Origin: an uncultured Gammaproteobacteria bacterium
GTDB taxonomy: Bacteria; Pseudomonadota; Gammaproteobacteria; Chromatiales; Chromatiaceae
Direction of reading: 5' to 3'
NCBI GenBank assembly: GCA_937926265.1
Contig: CALAZS010000045.1
Coordinates: 1 to 64,000 of the forward strand
DNA: 64,000 nucleotides
The notes beneath the pieces were generated by a model. That model was not told where the DNA came from, did no database searches, and was given only the letters and a program-made list of their open reading frames with translations. Made by a program: the position numbers and the translations under genes. Below are positions 7,824 through 19,508 of this stretch, piece by piece (within the stretch, counting starts at the first letter, position 1; each line of letters starts with the position of its first letter).

Positions 7824-8750
7824 TTGACTCAAACTAACGATATTTCGACATTTCAGGGACTTATCCTGACATTACAGGAGTTCTGGGCCAGGCAAGGCTG
7901 CGTGATTTTACAACCTTACGACATGGAAATGGGCGCCGGTACTTTTCACACGGCGACATTTTTACGCGCGATTGGTCCTGAACCATGGAATACCGCTTAC
8001 GTTCAACCTTCACGCCGCCCAACCGATGGCCGGTATGGAGAAAACCCAAACCGGCTGCAACACTATTACCAGTTCCAGGTTGCCTTAAAGCCTTCCCCGG
8101 ACAATATCCAGGAGCTTTATCTTGATTCACTGAAAGAGTTGGGTTTTGATCCTCTTGAACATGATATTCGTTTCGTTGAAGACAACTGGGAATCTCCGTC
8201 CCTGGGCGCCTGGGGCCTGGGCTGGGAAGTCTGGTTAAATGGTATGGAAGTCACCCAGTTTACCTATTTTCAACAGGTCGGCGGCCTCGAGTGCAGACCT
8301 GTGACCGGTGAAATTACCTATGGACTTGAAAGAATCGCCATGTACCTGCAGGGTGTCAAAAGTGTTTACGATCTTATCTGGACAACAGGTGATCAGGGTA
8401 CTGTCACCTATGGTGATGTATTTCATCAAAACGAGGTGGAACAGTCTGCCTACAACTTTGAACATGCTGATGTCGATTTTCTGTTCGGGTTTTTCGATCA
8501 CTGCGAAACCCAGAGTAATTCACTTATTGAAAATAAACTCGCTTTGCCAGCTTATGAACAGGTGTTAAAAGCCTCGCATGCTTTCAACCTGCTGGACGCG
8601 CGTCACGCAATCTCTGTTACGGAAAGACAACGTTATATCCTGCGTTTGAGAACCTTATCCCGGCAGGTCGCCCAGGCATATTATGATTCTCGCGAGGCAC
8701 TGGGTTTTCCAATGCTTAATAATGCAGCACAGGAGAATAACAATGTCTAA
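7824..8750 (+). CDS. glyQ: Glycyl-tRNA synthetase alpha subunit
   Basis: Catalytic subunit of the bacterial alpha2-beta2 glycyl-tRNA synthetase, which charges tRNA-Gly. At 308 residues it has the usual length. It carries the family's N-terminal [17 protein letters not shown] and the long conserved core ([29 protein letters not shown]). The start codon is TTG at 7824, with AGAGG eight bases upstream, and this gives the expected MTQTN..TFQGLI N terminus. glyS begins 8 bases before its end. It is the first gene of a probable glyQ-glyS-mazG-like-gmhB-plsC transcript. Confidence 0.97.
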   Translation: MTQTNDISTFQGLILTLQEFWARQGCVILQPYDMEMGAGTFHTATFLRAIGPEPWNTAYVQPSRRPTDGRYGENPNRLQHYYQFQVALKPSPDNIQELYLDSLKELGFDPLEHDIRFVEDNWESPSLGAWGLGWEVWLNGMEVTQFTYFQQVGGLECRPVTGEITYGLERIAMYLQGVKSVYDLIWTTGDQGTVTYGDVFHQNEVEQSAYNFEHADVDFLFGFFDHCETQSNSLIENKLALPAYEQVLKASHAFNLLDARHAISVTERQRYILRLRTLSRQVAQAYYDSREALGFPMLNNAAQENNNV

Positions 8751-10821
8751 CAGTGCTGATCTGATTTTTGAACTGGGTACCGAGGAGTTACCACCTGTCG
8801 CACTGAAATCTTTAAAAAGTGCTTTTGAAAAGGATGTTGTCGAGCGTCTTCAACAGGCCGGGTTAGGCTTTTCATCGTATAAGAGCTTCGCTTCACCGCG
8901 ACGTCTGGCAATTATGGTTTCAGAGTGCGCGCTGCAACAGCCGGATAACAAAATCGATAAGCGTGGTCCTGCGGTTCAGGCAGCTTTCGATAAAGATGGC
9001 AATCCAACCAAGGCAGCAGAGGGTTTTGCCAGGTCCTGTGGTGTTGATATTGCCGATCTGAGTCGACAGAAAACCGATAAAGGTGAATGGTTAAGCTATC
9101 AGCTGACTGAAAAAGGTAAAAGTGCGGCTGAGTTGCTGCCCGGTATTATTCAGGCCGCTTTGGATAATTTACCTATTCCAAAGCGTATGCGTTGGGGTAA
9201 TTCCAATGCCATGTTTGTAAGACCTGTGCATTGGGTACTTTTTCTGCTTGGCGATCAGGTAGTTAATTGCTCAATCCTTGACACTCAGAGCAGTAACATA
9301 AGCTACGGCCATCGCTTTCATCACCCTCAATCAATCACGATTAATTCTGCTGCTGAATATGAAGACAAACTTTCAGCTATTGGAAAAGTGATTGCTGATT
9401 TTGAACAACGTAAAAACCTGATAGAAAAACAACTGCTCGATGCTGCTGAAAAAATTAACGGCCATGTGCCGGTAGATGCTGTTTTACTTGACGAGGTCAC
9501 AGCGCTGGTTGAGTGGCCCGTGGCTATCATCGGTGATTTCGATCCGGAGTATCTCAAAGTTCCACATGAAGCCTTGATCCTGACAATGAAAAAGAACCAG
9601 AAATATTTTCCGGTTTTTGACAACAACAAAAAACTCCTGAATCACTTTATTACCATTGCCAACATTGATAGTTCCAACCCTGAAACCATTCAAAAAGGCA
9701 ATGAACGTGTGATCAGGCCAAGACTCGCAGATGCGAAGTTTTTCTGGGAGCAGGATGCCAAACAGACACTTGAAGCTCGACTGGAGCATTTAAAAGCCAT
9801 CGTTTTCCAAAAACAGTTGGGCAGTATTTATGATAAATCGCTTCGTGTTTCAAAACTGGCTTCCCATATTTCCAACCTGATCGGCGGAAACCCGGATCTT
9901 GCTGAGCGTGCCGGGCTTCTGTCCCGTTGTGACCTGGTGACTGAAATGGTTTATGAATTCGCCGACATGCAGGGAATTATGGGTCGTTACCAGGCTCAAA
10001 GGGATGGTGAAAATTCAGAAGTTGCCCAGGCAATGGATGAGATCTATATGCCACGTTTTTCCGGTGACCAGTTACCCCGAAGCCAAACGGGTATCGCCCT
10101 GGCACTGGCAGACCGGCTTGATACAGTAACAGGTATTTTTGGTATTGGTTTAAAACCCAGTGGCACCAAAGATCCTTTTGCCTTGCGTCGTGCCTCACTT
10201 GGTTTACTCAGAATATTACGTGAGTACTCACTATCTTTAAATCTTCATGATCTAATCGGTGAGTCAATTTCATTACATGGTAATAGTTTGACAGAAAACG
10301 CTACCAGCTCTGAAGTAAACACTTACATACTTGAGCGCCTTAAAGGCATTTTTTCTGAAGATGGTATCAGTACCAAGCTTATCAATGCTGTAGCCACTGT
10401 TAACCCAAGCAATGTCGTTGATTTTGAAAACCGTATTGCTGCGGTTGATGCATTCAGTCAACTTGCAGAAGCTGAAAACCTCGCGGCTGCCAATAAAAGG
10501 ATTCAGAATATTCTCAAGAAAACTGATGAACAGGTTCCAGTTAAACCAGATAACGGTTTATTTGAATTGGAACAGGAAACGTCGTTGTTTGAAATCATTA
10601 CCCAGAAAGAAAATCAAATTGAGCCGCTTTTACTTAATAAAAACTACCAGCAAATCCTACTGAGCCTGGTTGAACTGAAACAACCAATTGATGACTTTTT
10701 CGATCACGTCATGGTCATGGCTGAAGACAGTGCAGTCAGGTTGAATCGACTTTCATTACTTCAGCAGGTTCATCATCTATTCTATAAAGTAGCTGATATC
10801 TCAGTTTTACAGGATAGTTAA
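8743..10821 (+). CDS. glyS: Glycyl-tRNA synthetase beta subunit
   Basis: Beta subunit of glycyl-tRNA synthetase (692 residues from this start), needed for tRNA recognition. The N-terminal signature [13 protein letters not shown] follows the ATG at 8743, which has AGGAG seven bases upstream. The frame is open 60 bases further upstream, but that part overlaps glyQ and lacks family similarity. Visible family blocks include SPRRLA near residue 50, KRMRWG, FVRPVHW and the HD-like region ending with a C-terminal anticodon-binding domain. The overlap with glyQ (8 bases) points to coupled translation, which suits fixed subunit stoichiometry. Confidence 0.97.
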   Translation: MSNSADLIFELGTEELPPVALKSLKSAFEKDVVERLQQAGLGFSSYKSFASPRRLAIMVSECALQQPDNKIDKRGPAVQAAFDKDGNPTKAAEGFARSCGVDIADLSRQKTDKGEWLSYQLTEKGKSAAELLPGIIQAALDNLPIPKRMRWGNSNAMFVRPVHWVLFLLGDQVVNCSILDTQSSNISYGHRFHHPQSITINSAAEYEDKLSAIGKVIADFEQRKNLIEKQLLDAAEKINGHVPVDAVLLDEVTALVEWPVAIIGDFDPEYLKVPHEALILTMKKNQKYFPVFDNNKKLLNHFITIANIDSSNPETIQKGNERVIRPRLADAKFFWEQDAKQTLEARLEHLKAIVFQKQLGSIYDKSLRVSKLASHISNLIGGNPDLAERAGLLSRCDLVTEMVYEFADMQGIMGRYQAQRDGENSEVAQAMDEIYMPRFSGDQLPRSQTGIALALADRLDTVTGIFGIGLKPSGTKDPFALRRASLGLLRILREYSLSLNLHDLIGESISLHGNSLTENATSSEVNTYILERLKGIFSEDGISTKLINAVATVNPSNVVDFENRIAAVDAFSQLAEAENLAAANKRIQNILKKTDEQVPVKPDNGLFELEQETSLFEIITQKENQIEPLLLNKNYQQILLSLVELKQPIDDFFDHVMVMAEDSAVRLNRLSLLQQVHHLFYKVADISVLQDS

Positions 10822-10823
10822 CA

Positions 10824-11162
10824 ATGACAGATCAAAATGACTGGTCTTCGATGCTTAACGCTGTTCAGGCATTTCATGATAAACACAATTTTCGTCAGAA
10901 CGGTGGTGAAGAGCTGAATTATCGTGTGGCACTGATGGCTGAAGAACTGGGGGAAATCTCCTCCTGCGTCACCAAGGGTAAAAGTAAGGACTTACTATCA
11001 GAGGAAGTCGCTGATTTACTTATTTTAATAATGGGGACTGGTATTGCTGCTGAGTTTGATCTGAATGAAGCATTCTGGAAAAAAATGGACAAGCTAATGC
11101 AAAGAGAGTCCCGAATGGTTAACGGCAAGATCCGTGTTTCAGAATTTAGAGACATGGAATGA
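10824..11162 (+). CDS. MazG-like nucleotide pyrophosphohydrolase
   Basis: A 112-residue all-alpha NTP pyrophosphohydrolase of the MazG superfamily. The Mg2+-binding pattern is visible as MAEELGEI (about 38-45), followed by SEEVADLLIL (about 59-68), the EExxE and ExxD helices of the fold. Members hydrolyse NTPs or dNTPs to monophosphates and pyrophosphate, usually as house-cleaning enzymes. The substrate cannot be read here. The gene begins 2 bases after glyS and overlaps gmhB by 4 bases, so it is part of the operon. Pseudomonas has glyS directly followed by gmhB, which makes this an inserted member. Confidence 0.8.
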   Translation: MTDQNDWSSMLNAVQAFHDKHNFRQNGGEELNYRVALMAEELGEISSCVTKGKSKDLLSEEVADLLILIMGTGIAAEFDLNEAFWKKMDKLMQRESRMVNGKIRVSEFRDME

Positions 11163-11704
11163 AACTTGTCATACTCGACAGGGATGGTGTTATTAATGAG
11201 GATTCCGATGATTACATCAAGTCAGTTGAAGAATGGATTCCAATTGATGGCAGCATCGAAGCAATTGCCCGCCTGAACCAGGCTGGTTATAACATTGTCG
11301 TTGCCAGCAACCAGTCTGGTATCACCCGGGGTTATTTTACAATCTCAACGTTAAATGCAATGCATGAAAAGATGCATGAACTAGTTCAGCTGGCCGGTGG
11401 TCATATTGATGGCGTTTTTTTCTGTCCGCATGTACCTTCGGATCAATGTGAATGCCGTAAACCGGAACCCGGATTACTTTATGAAATTGCCGATCGTTTC
11501 TCAGTATCCCTGGATAAGGTATTTTTTATCGGTGATAGCTTATCTGACATTGAAGCTGCAAAAAATGCCAATGCCAGGCCGTTACTGGTTAGAACCGGGA
11601 AAGGCAAAATTACCGAGCAGAATATAACTGACCACCCTGTTCCTGTTTTCGATAACCTTGCCGAAGCCAGCCAAGCTATTATAAATGGAAACCTGACCGA
11701 ATGA
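11159..11704 (+). CDS. gmhB: D-glycero-D-manno-heptose 1,7-bisphosphate 7-phosphatase
   Basis: Removes the 7-phosphate of heptose bisphosphate on the route to ADP-heptose for lipopolysaccharide core. The HAD-family nucleophile motif is LDRDGVIN (D7, D9). The structural zinc site typical of GmhB is C89, H91, C97 and C99 (CPH...CEC). The downstream motif IGDSLSD supplies the acidic pair. The length of 181 residues is typical. Four-base overlaps with the genes on both sides indicate an operon. Histidinol-phosphatase relatives share the fold, but the zinc loop and the neighbouring glyS/plsC support GmhB. Confidence 0.93.
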   Translation: MKLVILDRDGVINEDSDDYIKSVEEWIPIDGSIEAIARLNQAGYNIVVASNQSGITRGYFTISTLNAMHEKMHELVQLAGGHIDGVFFCPHVPSDQCECRKPEPGLLYEIADRFSVSLDKVFFIGDSLSDIEAAKNANARPLLVRTGKGKITEQNITDHPVPVFDNLAEASQAIINGNLTE

Positions 11705-12423
11705 TGCTCACTTTACGTTCATCTCTTTTCTTTCTGCTGATGGTTATTTCGACCTTTTTCTTCGGTTTGATTATGGCTGTTTTTGGTTGGGTTCTTCCCT
11801 TCAATGTAAATTCAAAAATTGCCACTTTGTGGGCTGATACGAATTTATTTTTATTGAAAATAATCTGTGGTCTGAATTACGAAGTAAGCGGTATTGAAAA
11901 TATCCCTGACAGCGCCTGTATTATTATGTCCAAACACCAGTCTGCCTGGGAAACCATTGCTTTTAGAACAATCTTCCCTTCAAACCAGGCCTGGGTATTA
12001 AAAAAGGAACTGATGTTTGTTCCGGTTTTTGGCTGGGCCCTTGCCGTTGTTTCTCCCATTGCAATAAATCGTAAGGCTGGAAAAAAAGCTGCCAGGCAAG
12101 TAATTGATCAGGGTTTGGAAAAACTCGCCTTGAACCGTAACATCATGATCTTTCCAGAAGGTACTCGTGTTGCTCCCGGTGAACATAAAAGGTACGGCAT
12201 AGGCGGAGGTCTTCTTGCTGAAAAAGCCAAAGTTCCGGTTATTCCTGTTGCCCATAATGCTGGTGTTTTCTGGAGGCGCCGTGGTCTCAATAAGTTGCCT
12301 GGAAAAATTCAGGTTGTCATCGGTGAACCGATAAGCACCAGCGGTAAACGATCTGTAGAAATTATGCAAAATGTTGAAGATTGGGTTGAAGCTAAAATGC
12401 TTGAACTTCCCTTCAACCCTTAA
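11701..12423 (+). CDS. plsC: 1-acyl-sn-glycerol-3-phosphate acyltransferase
   Basis: Converts lysophosphatidate to phosphatidate at the inner membrane in phospholipid synthesis. The 240-residue protein has an N-terminal membrane segment (about 8-34). The acyltransferase motif appears as KHQSAWE (H79, E84), that is HX4E instead of the more common HX4D. The second motif is FPEGTR (151-156). It starts at ATG 11701, overlapping the gmhB stop as ATGA. The gene ends 5 bases from the convergent gyrB stop, and no terminator hairpin is visible between them. Confidence 0.93.
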   Translation: MMLTLRSSLFFLLMVISTFFFGLIMAVFGWVLPFNVNSKIATLWADTNLFLLKIICGLNYEVSGIENIPDSACIIMSKHQSAWETIAFRTIFPSNQAWVLKKELMFVPVFGWALAVVSPIAINRKAGKKAARQVIDQGLEKLALNRNIMIFPEGTRVAPGEHKRYGIGGGLLAEKAKVPVIPVAHNAGVFWRRRGLNKLPGKIQVVIGEPISTSGKRSVEIMQNVEDWVEAKMLELPFNP

Positions 12424-12428
12424 ACATT

Positions 12429-14855
<2,427 letters not shown>

Positions 14856-14924
14856 CTAGTGAATTACCTGTTTATTATACCTGCTTTATTGTTTTTACAT
14901 TTATTTTTTAAGTATATTATTCAT

Positions 14925-15950
14925 TCAGTGTTCCACGTGGAACACTCTATCGGTTGCTTCAATTAAAACTTCAGAATTATCAATATTAGTTAGGAAGGAT
15001 TGAAATCCTGACTCCTTTAAAAGATTGCAGACAAGTTTTTGATTATTGATATCAAGTTCTGAAGAAATATCATCAATTAGGAATACCGGAGTTAATTGCC
15101 TGACTTTTTCACTTAAATGAATACACTGTGAAAGTTGCAAAACAAATATAAATAATTTTTGCTGACCCCTGGATAACAGGTTTTGTCTGGAATTATTGAC
15201 TGTAAAAATAATGTCCGCTTTATGGGGACCAACTGTAGTCCAGCCATATTTTTTATCTCTATTGAGATTGTTATCTAAATCTTTGAATAAATTCTCGGAA
15301 GACCATCCAGGAAAATATGTGAAACTCAAATCGTAGTCTTTGTTCAACTTTTTTTGAATTTGATCAAAAACTACAATAACTTCATTTAAATAATTTTCAC
15401 GATAGCTGTTCAATGCAGAACTTGTTTCAACAAATTGTTGGTTCCAGGTAGCTAAATCTTTTGAACCTGATTTTAACAATTCATTTCTTTGTTTAAGTGT
15501 TTTTGAAAATCTTGAAAATAAATCACGATATTGATGTTCCACGTGGAACAACCCCCAATCTAAAAATTTTCGTCTCTGGGAAGGACCACTCTCAATAATT
15601 TCATGTGAAACAGGAGTGAGTAGTTGCAAAGGGAGAATATCTAGCAAATCAGAACGTTTCTTTAAAATATCATTTCTATATTTATAAGTGAGAGACTGAC
15701 GGGAGATTTCAATAGATAATTTATGAGCTGAAAAGCTTAAATGCAGGTAAGAAGAACCAGATGTTTTATGTATAAGATCACTTGTTTTATGAGACCGGAA
15801 AGACTTACCTCTACCGGCAAGATAGAGGGATTCAATTATTGATGATTTACCACTGCCGTTAAAACCAGTGAAAAGATTTAAGCCAGGAGAAAGATCGAAA
15901 GAAATATCGTTGAAACAACGAAAATTAAGAAGATGAAGATTTTCAAGCAT
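14925..15950 (-). CDS. recF: DNA replication and repair protein RecF
   Basis: SMC-like ATPase that helps load RecA at single-strand gaps. The Walker A is GFNGSGKSS (29-37), the ABC-type signature lies in LLSRGQQKL, and the Walker B is VFLIDDISSELD. The length of 341 residues is a little below E. coli's 357. The peptide FHVEH occurs twice: within WGLFHVEHQYR, and as the last five residues before the TGA stop. Both copies are the translation of a perfect parS palindrome. The 48-base gap to dnaN suggests co-transcription. Confidence 0.96.
   Translation of the reverse strand: MLENLHLLNFRCFNDISFDLSPGLNLFTGFNGSGKSSIIESLYLAGRGKSFRSHKTSDLIHKTSGSSYLHLSFSAHKLSIEISRQSLTYKYRNDILKKRSDLLDILPLQLLTPVSHEIIESGPSQRRKFLDWGLFHVEHQYRDLFSRFSKTLKQRNELLKSGSKDLATWNQQFVETSSALNSYRENYLNEVIVVFDQIQKKLNKDYDLSFTYFPGWSSENLFKDLDNNLNRDKKYGWTTVGPHKADIIFTVNNSRQNLLSRGQQKLFIFVLQLSQCIHLSEKVRQLTPVFLIDDISSELDINNQKLVCNLLKESGFQSFLTNIDNSEVLIEATDRVFHVEH
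14929..14944. promoter_or_regulatory. parS: parS centromere site 1 (ParB-binding), at the 3' end of recF
   Basis: The 16-base perfect palindrome TGTTCCACGTGGAACA differs from the consensus TGTTTCACGTGAAACA only by one symmetric pair of changes, as known for Pseudomonas sites. It spans the last codons of recF, ending one base before the stop codon on the coding strand. ParA and ParB are encoded about 15 kb to the right. Confidence 0.93.
15535..15550. promoter_or_regulatory. parS: parS centromere site 2 (ParB-binding), inside recF
   Basis: A second copy of the same 16-base palindrome, TGTTCCACGTGGAACA, lies 606 bases from site 1. It is read in the same frame, so it also encodes FHVEH. Two identical sites this close would nucleate a single ParB complex next to the origin. 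Confidence 0.93.
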
Positions 15951-15998
15951 TAGTAAAAGGGATGAAATGAATCATCCCAAATACGATTCCAAATTCAA

Positions 15999-17102
15999 TT
16001 AAAGCCTCATTGGCATGACAACATACTGACACTGATCGGTATCTTCAGCTGTAATCAGACAACTACTGTTTGAATCAACCAGAGCAATTTGAACATTACT
16101 GCTTTCAATGACATTCAGAACATCAGTTAAATATCCAACATTAAAACCAATAGTTAACTCCGGACCTGAGTAGTCAACTTCTACAATTTCCTCTGCCTCT
16201 TCCTGCTCAGGATTATGAGCAAGTAATTCAAGATTGTTTTCACTGATTTTGAATCGAATACCACGATATTTTTCATTAGAAAGAATTGAAGCTCGCACGA
16301 GAGATTGTTTAAGTACATCACGCTCGGCACTGGCAATTTCTGTTTTACCAGAAGGCATGACGCGTTGATAATCCGGGAAACGGCCATCAATCAATTTTGA
16401 AACAAATACAACACCATTAGCAAAAGTTAAGCGAATGTGATTACTACCAATTTCAAGAACAACTTCATCATCTGAATCTGACAATAATCTCGATAATTCG
16501 ATAATCGCTTTTCTTGGTAAAATTATTTGTGCATTGACTTCATTTTCCAGATCCAGCTCAAGTTGACAGAGAGCCAGTCGATGCCCATCAGTTGCAACTG
16601 TTTTGAATTGTTTTTGGGTAATGTCAAAGAGCATCCCGTTAAGGTAATAACGAACATCCTGTTGCGCCATGGCAAACTGAGTTTTATCAATCAAAATCTT
16701 TAATTGTTTTTCTTTTAGACTGACACGATCTGCCATGGTGCTGGGTTCAACACCAGGAAAATCCTGGGCAGGCAAAGTACCTAAAGTGTAACGACCACGA
16801 CCTGATTTAAGCGTGATATTTTGATCATTGATGGTAATGGATAAATCAGCATTATCAGGAAGAGCTTTACAGATATCCAATAACTTCCTGGCTGGTATTG
16901 TAAGATCTGCATCTTCTTCAGAACTCACAGTGGTTAAGGTACGAAGTTCAACTTCAAGATCTGTGGCAGTAATAAACAAAGTATTGTTACGAATATTACA
17001 GAGAATATTTGCAAGAATTGGTAGTGTCTGCCTTCTTTCTACAACACCTGAAACCTGTTGAAGTGATTTTAAGAGATCATCACGATTTAGGTTAATGACC
17101 AT
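15999..17102 (-). CDS. dnaN: DNA polymerase III beta subunit (sliding clamp)
   Basis: Ring-shaped clamp that tethers DNA polymerase III to the template. It has three repeated clamp domains over 367 residues, with the conserved QQVSGVVERRQTLPIL near the N terminus and the C-terminal YVVMPMRL. I chose the ATG at 17102 (product MVINLNRDDLL). An in-frame ATG 9 bases upstream has its AGG directly against the start codon, whereas the chosen ATG has AGGA eight bases away and matches the family N terminus. The gene follows dnaA after an AT-rich gap of 212 bases. Confidence 0.96.
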   Translation of the reverse strand: MVINLNRDDLLKSLQQVSGVVERRQTLPILANILCNIRNNTLFITATDLEVELRTLTTVSSEEDADLTIPARKLLDICKALPDNADLSITINDQNITLKSGRGRYTLGTLPAQDFPGVEPSTMADRVSLKEKQLKILIDKTQFAMAQQDVRYYLNGMLFDITQKQFKTVATDGHRLALCQLELDLENEVNAQIILPRKAIIELSRLLSDSDDEVVLEIGSNHIRLTFANGVVFVSKLIDGRFPDYQRVMPSGKTEIASAERDVLKQSLVRASILSNEKYRGIRFKISENNLELLAHNPEQEEAEEIVEVDYSGPELTIGFNVGYLTDVLNVIESSNVQIALVDSNSSCLITAEDTDQCQYVVMPMRL

Positions 17103-17314
17103 GTTATCCATCCTATTAAATATAAATATTTATTTATTTAAAAACTTATAGTTATTATTAAGCAGGCTACAAGCTGTTAAAAAAACAAAAAAATATAATA
17201 AAAACAATTAGTTATATTGAAATTTACTGCCTAAATTTTATGTATTACTGGAAAAAAGATTGTCAGTAAAATGTGAATAAAATAAAAATTAATTTGAGTA
17301 ACAATTTATCCACA
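17103..17314. other. dnaA-dnaN intergenic region: candidate origin segment with DnaA boxes
   Basis: This 212-base gap is very AT-rich, with long A/T runs (17112-17220) that would suit an unwinding element. It holds a perfect DnaA box TTATCCACA at 17306-17314, touching the dnaA stop codon, and a one-mismatch box on the minus strand at 17272-17280 (TGTGAATAA). Either this gap or the one on the other side of dnaA could be oriC, or they could form a bipartite origin. Confidence 0.5.
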
Positions 17315-18715
17315 TCAAGTACTTAAACTTCTTAACAGGTTTGAGTAATCCTCATCGACTCTTTTATCAGAGTCTTTCAATTCAGCTATTTTTCTGGTGG
17401 CATACAAAACTGTGGTATGGTCCCTGCCCCCAAAAGCCTCACCTATTTCAGGCAAACTATGATTTGTCAGATCTTTGGCCAATGTCATTGCAATTTGCCT
17501 TGGCCTGGCAACCGTTCTACTTCTTTTAGATGAGACAAGATCGGAAGTCCTGATACTAAAATATTCAGCCACTGTTTTTTGGATATTTTCAATTGTTACC
17601 AGCTTATCCTGAGCGGCAATCATATCTTTAAGCGCATCCTTTGCAAAATCAGTTGTAATTTGCTGGCCGGTAAATTGCGCCATGGCCATAATTGACCTTA
17701 ATGCACCTTCGAGTTCCCGAATATTTGAACGCACACGCTTACCAATAAAAAAAGCAACATCGTTTGGCAGTTCCATCTGGAAAAGCTGCAGAGCCTTGGA
17801 TTTAAGAATGGCAACCCGGGTTTCAAGATCTGCTGGTTCAATCGCAACGGTTAAGCCCCAGCCAAAACGGGATTTCAATCGTTCTTCCAGGTTTAGCTCC
17901 TTTGGAAAACTGTCGCTGGTAAGAATGATTTGCTGTTGAGATTCAAACAAAGCATTAAAAGTATGGAAAAACTCCTCCTGTGACCGTTCTTTACCAGCGA
18001 AAAACTGGATGTCATCAATTAACAGGGCATTGAGTGAACGAAAACGATTCTTGAATTCGTCCATCGTGCCATGTTGCAGGGCTTTTACCATTTCAGCAAC
18101 GAAACCTTCCGAATGAATATAAAGTACACGGGCATCAGGATTATTCTGCGCAATCATGTTGCCGACCGCGTGCATCAGATGTGTCTTACCAAGTCCCACT
18201 CCACCATAAATAAACAGAGGATTGTATACTTTGCCGGGGTTTTCACCAATTTGAATGGAAGCAGCCCTGGCCAGCTGGTTTGATTTACCCTGAACAAATG
18301 TTTCAAATGTAAAAGAAGAATTAATATTACTGGTCAGCGGCGGCAGGTTTTTATTTGTGTTGGATATACCTACAGGTTGTTGCCGGGAAAAATTCTGTTG
18401 AAAATTTGCTGTTTGAACAGGATTTCCGGCCTTTGGACGAACAGAAGCAGGGTTTTCTGCTGGTTTTGAACCGATTTCCATGCTTACCAGGGGAGAAGTA
18501 TTGCCAGAAATATCGGCAATTTGAGATTTAATCTGATCGAGGTAGTGATTCTTGACCCAGTCAAGTACAAATCGGTTTGGTGCAAAAAGGCGCAATCCGG
18601 AATTATCCTCAACATACTGTAAAGGTCGAATCCAGGTATTATATTGCTGATTTGACAGGTCACTTTCGAGACGTTCACAACATCTCTTCCACAAATCCAC
18701 TAAAAAGTTCTCCAT
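17315..18715 (-). CDS. dnaA: Chromosomal replication initiator protein DnaA
   Basis: Binds DnaA boxes, melts oriC and loads the replicative helicase. It has four domains in 466 residues: domain I (1-80), a Gln/Asn/Pro-rich linker II (about 82-132), and AAA+ domain III with Walker A GGVGLGKT (171-178) and Walker B LLIDDIQF. Domain IV carries the signature [15 protein letters not shown] near the C terminus. The start is preceded by an A/T-rich leader. A perfect DnaA box about 75 bases upstream (18790-18798) suggests self-repression. Confidence 0.98.
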   Translation of the reverse strand: MENFLVDLWKRCCERLESDLSNQQYNTWIRPLQYVEDNSGLRLFAPNRFVLDWVKNHYLDQIKSQIADISGNTSPLVSMEIGSKPAENPASVRPKAGNPVQTANFQQNFSRQQPVGISNTNKNLPPLTSNINSSFTFETFVQGKSNQLARAASIQIGENPGKVYNPLFIYGGVGLGKTHLMHAVGNMIAQNNPDARVLYIHSEGFVAEMVKALQHGTMDEFKNRFRSLNALLIDDIQFFAGKERSQEEFFHTFNALFESQQQIILTSDSFPKELNLEERLKSRFGWGLTVAIEPADLETRVAILKSKALQLFQMELPNDVAFFIGKRVRSNIRELEGALRSIMAMAQFTGQQITTDFAKDALKDMIAAQDKLVTIENIQKTVAEYFSIRTSDLVSSKRSRTVARPRQIAMTLAKDLTNHSLPEIGEAFGGRDHTTVLYATRKIAELKDSDKRVDEDYSNLLRSLST

Positions 18716-18933
18716 GGTAGTGTTATTTTAGTAATTTTTATTTTTACTGGATGATTTACCAGACATGCAATTGTAACTGATTTTGGAAGTTATCCACAGG
18801 TATATTTAAGTAAAAAAGACATAAAATATTTATCCAGATATATTGACAAATTAATAATAACGAAGATAATTGCGGGTCTTTTTTCGTTAAGAAAAACCAG
18901 TTTTTAGATTCAGGGAAAACCCGGGGAAATATT
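18716..18933. other. rpmH-dnaA divergent intergenic region: candidate oriC with DnaA boxes
   Basis: The 218 bases between the divergent dnaA and rpmH genes contain a perfect DnaA box TTATCCACA (18790-18798) and a one-mismatch box TTATCCAGA (18830-18838), both on the plus strand. The DNA between and around them is AT-rich. In Pseudomonas-type chromosomes the functional origin lies in this position. The segment also holds the rpmH promoter. Confidence 0.55.
18843..18870 (+). promoter_or_regulatory. Sigma-70 promoter for rpmH-rnpA
   Basis: A perfect -35 TTGACA (18843-18848) and a -10 GATAAT (18865-18870) are separated by 16 bases. It lies about 64 bases upstream of the rpmH GTG and close to a near-consensus DnaA box, so initiation and ribosome gene expression share this stretch. 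Confidence 0.75.
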
Positions 18934-19065
18934 GTGAAACGTACATTTCAGCCAAGTCGTTTAAAACGAGTGAGAACTCATGGTTTTCGTGCCCGTATGT
19001 CAACAAGAAATGGCAGAAAAGTCATAAATGCCAGAAGAGCCAAAGGCAGAGCCCAGTTAGCTTGA
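18934..19065 (+). CDS. rpmH: 50S ribosomal protein L34
   Basis: Small basic protein of the large ribosomal subunit. The 43 residues begin [20 protein letters not shown] and contain the invariant GFRARMxTxxGRxV block. It starts with GTG at 18934, with GGGGA about seven bases upstream. The C terminus (AKGRAQLA) is three residues shorter than in E. coli. It is the first gene of the rpmH-rnpA-yidC-mnmE-murI run. Confidence 0.97.
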   Translation: MKRTFQPSRLKRVRTHGFRARMSTRNGRKVINARRAKGRAQLA

Positions 19066-19096
19066 TAAGTTAGCCTGATCAGCTTTCTAAAATTGC

Positions 19097-19471
19097 ATGC
19101 TGCTCGGTAAACAGAAGTTTGACCGCGGTCGCCGACTTATTTCAGCACAAGATTTCTCTCACGTATTCGACGAACCAGTACGATCCGCTGATCAGTTCTT
19201 TACGTTACTGGCCAAATTAAATAAATCGGACAAGCCCAGATTGGGCTTGGCAATTTCCAAAAAAAACACCCGACGAGCGGTTGACAGAAACAAGATAAAA
19301 CGTCTTGCCCGTGAGAGTTTCAGGCTTAATCAATCCAGCCTATGCAATATAGATGTAGTGGTCATGGCAAAAAGAAATGCGGCAAGTCAGCCGAACGATA
19401 TTTTGTTTGATTGCCTGAACAATCACTGGAAAAATCTCCGTCATAAATTTTCAAAGATGAATGCGTCATAA
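19097..19471 (+). CDS. rnpA: Ribonuclease P protein component
   Basis: Protein subunit of RNase P, which trims the 5' leader of tRNA precursors. The 124-residue basic protein carries the RNR motif as RNKIKRLARESFR (canonical RNRIKR) and the GLAISKKNTRRAVDRN block. It begins 31 bases after rpmH. The gap to yidC is only 37 bases, leaving no room for yidD, which normally lies here. Confidence 0.95.
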   Translation: MLLGKQKFDRGRRLISAQDFSHVFDEPVRSADQFFTLLAKLNKSDKPRLGLAISKKNTRRAVDRNKIKRLARESFRLNQSSLCNIDVVVMAKRNAASQPNDILFDCLNNHWKNLRHKFSKMNAS

Positions 19472-19508
19472 TCATCAATTAAACTGAATAAAAGATTCAA
19501 AATTTAAA

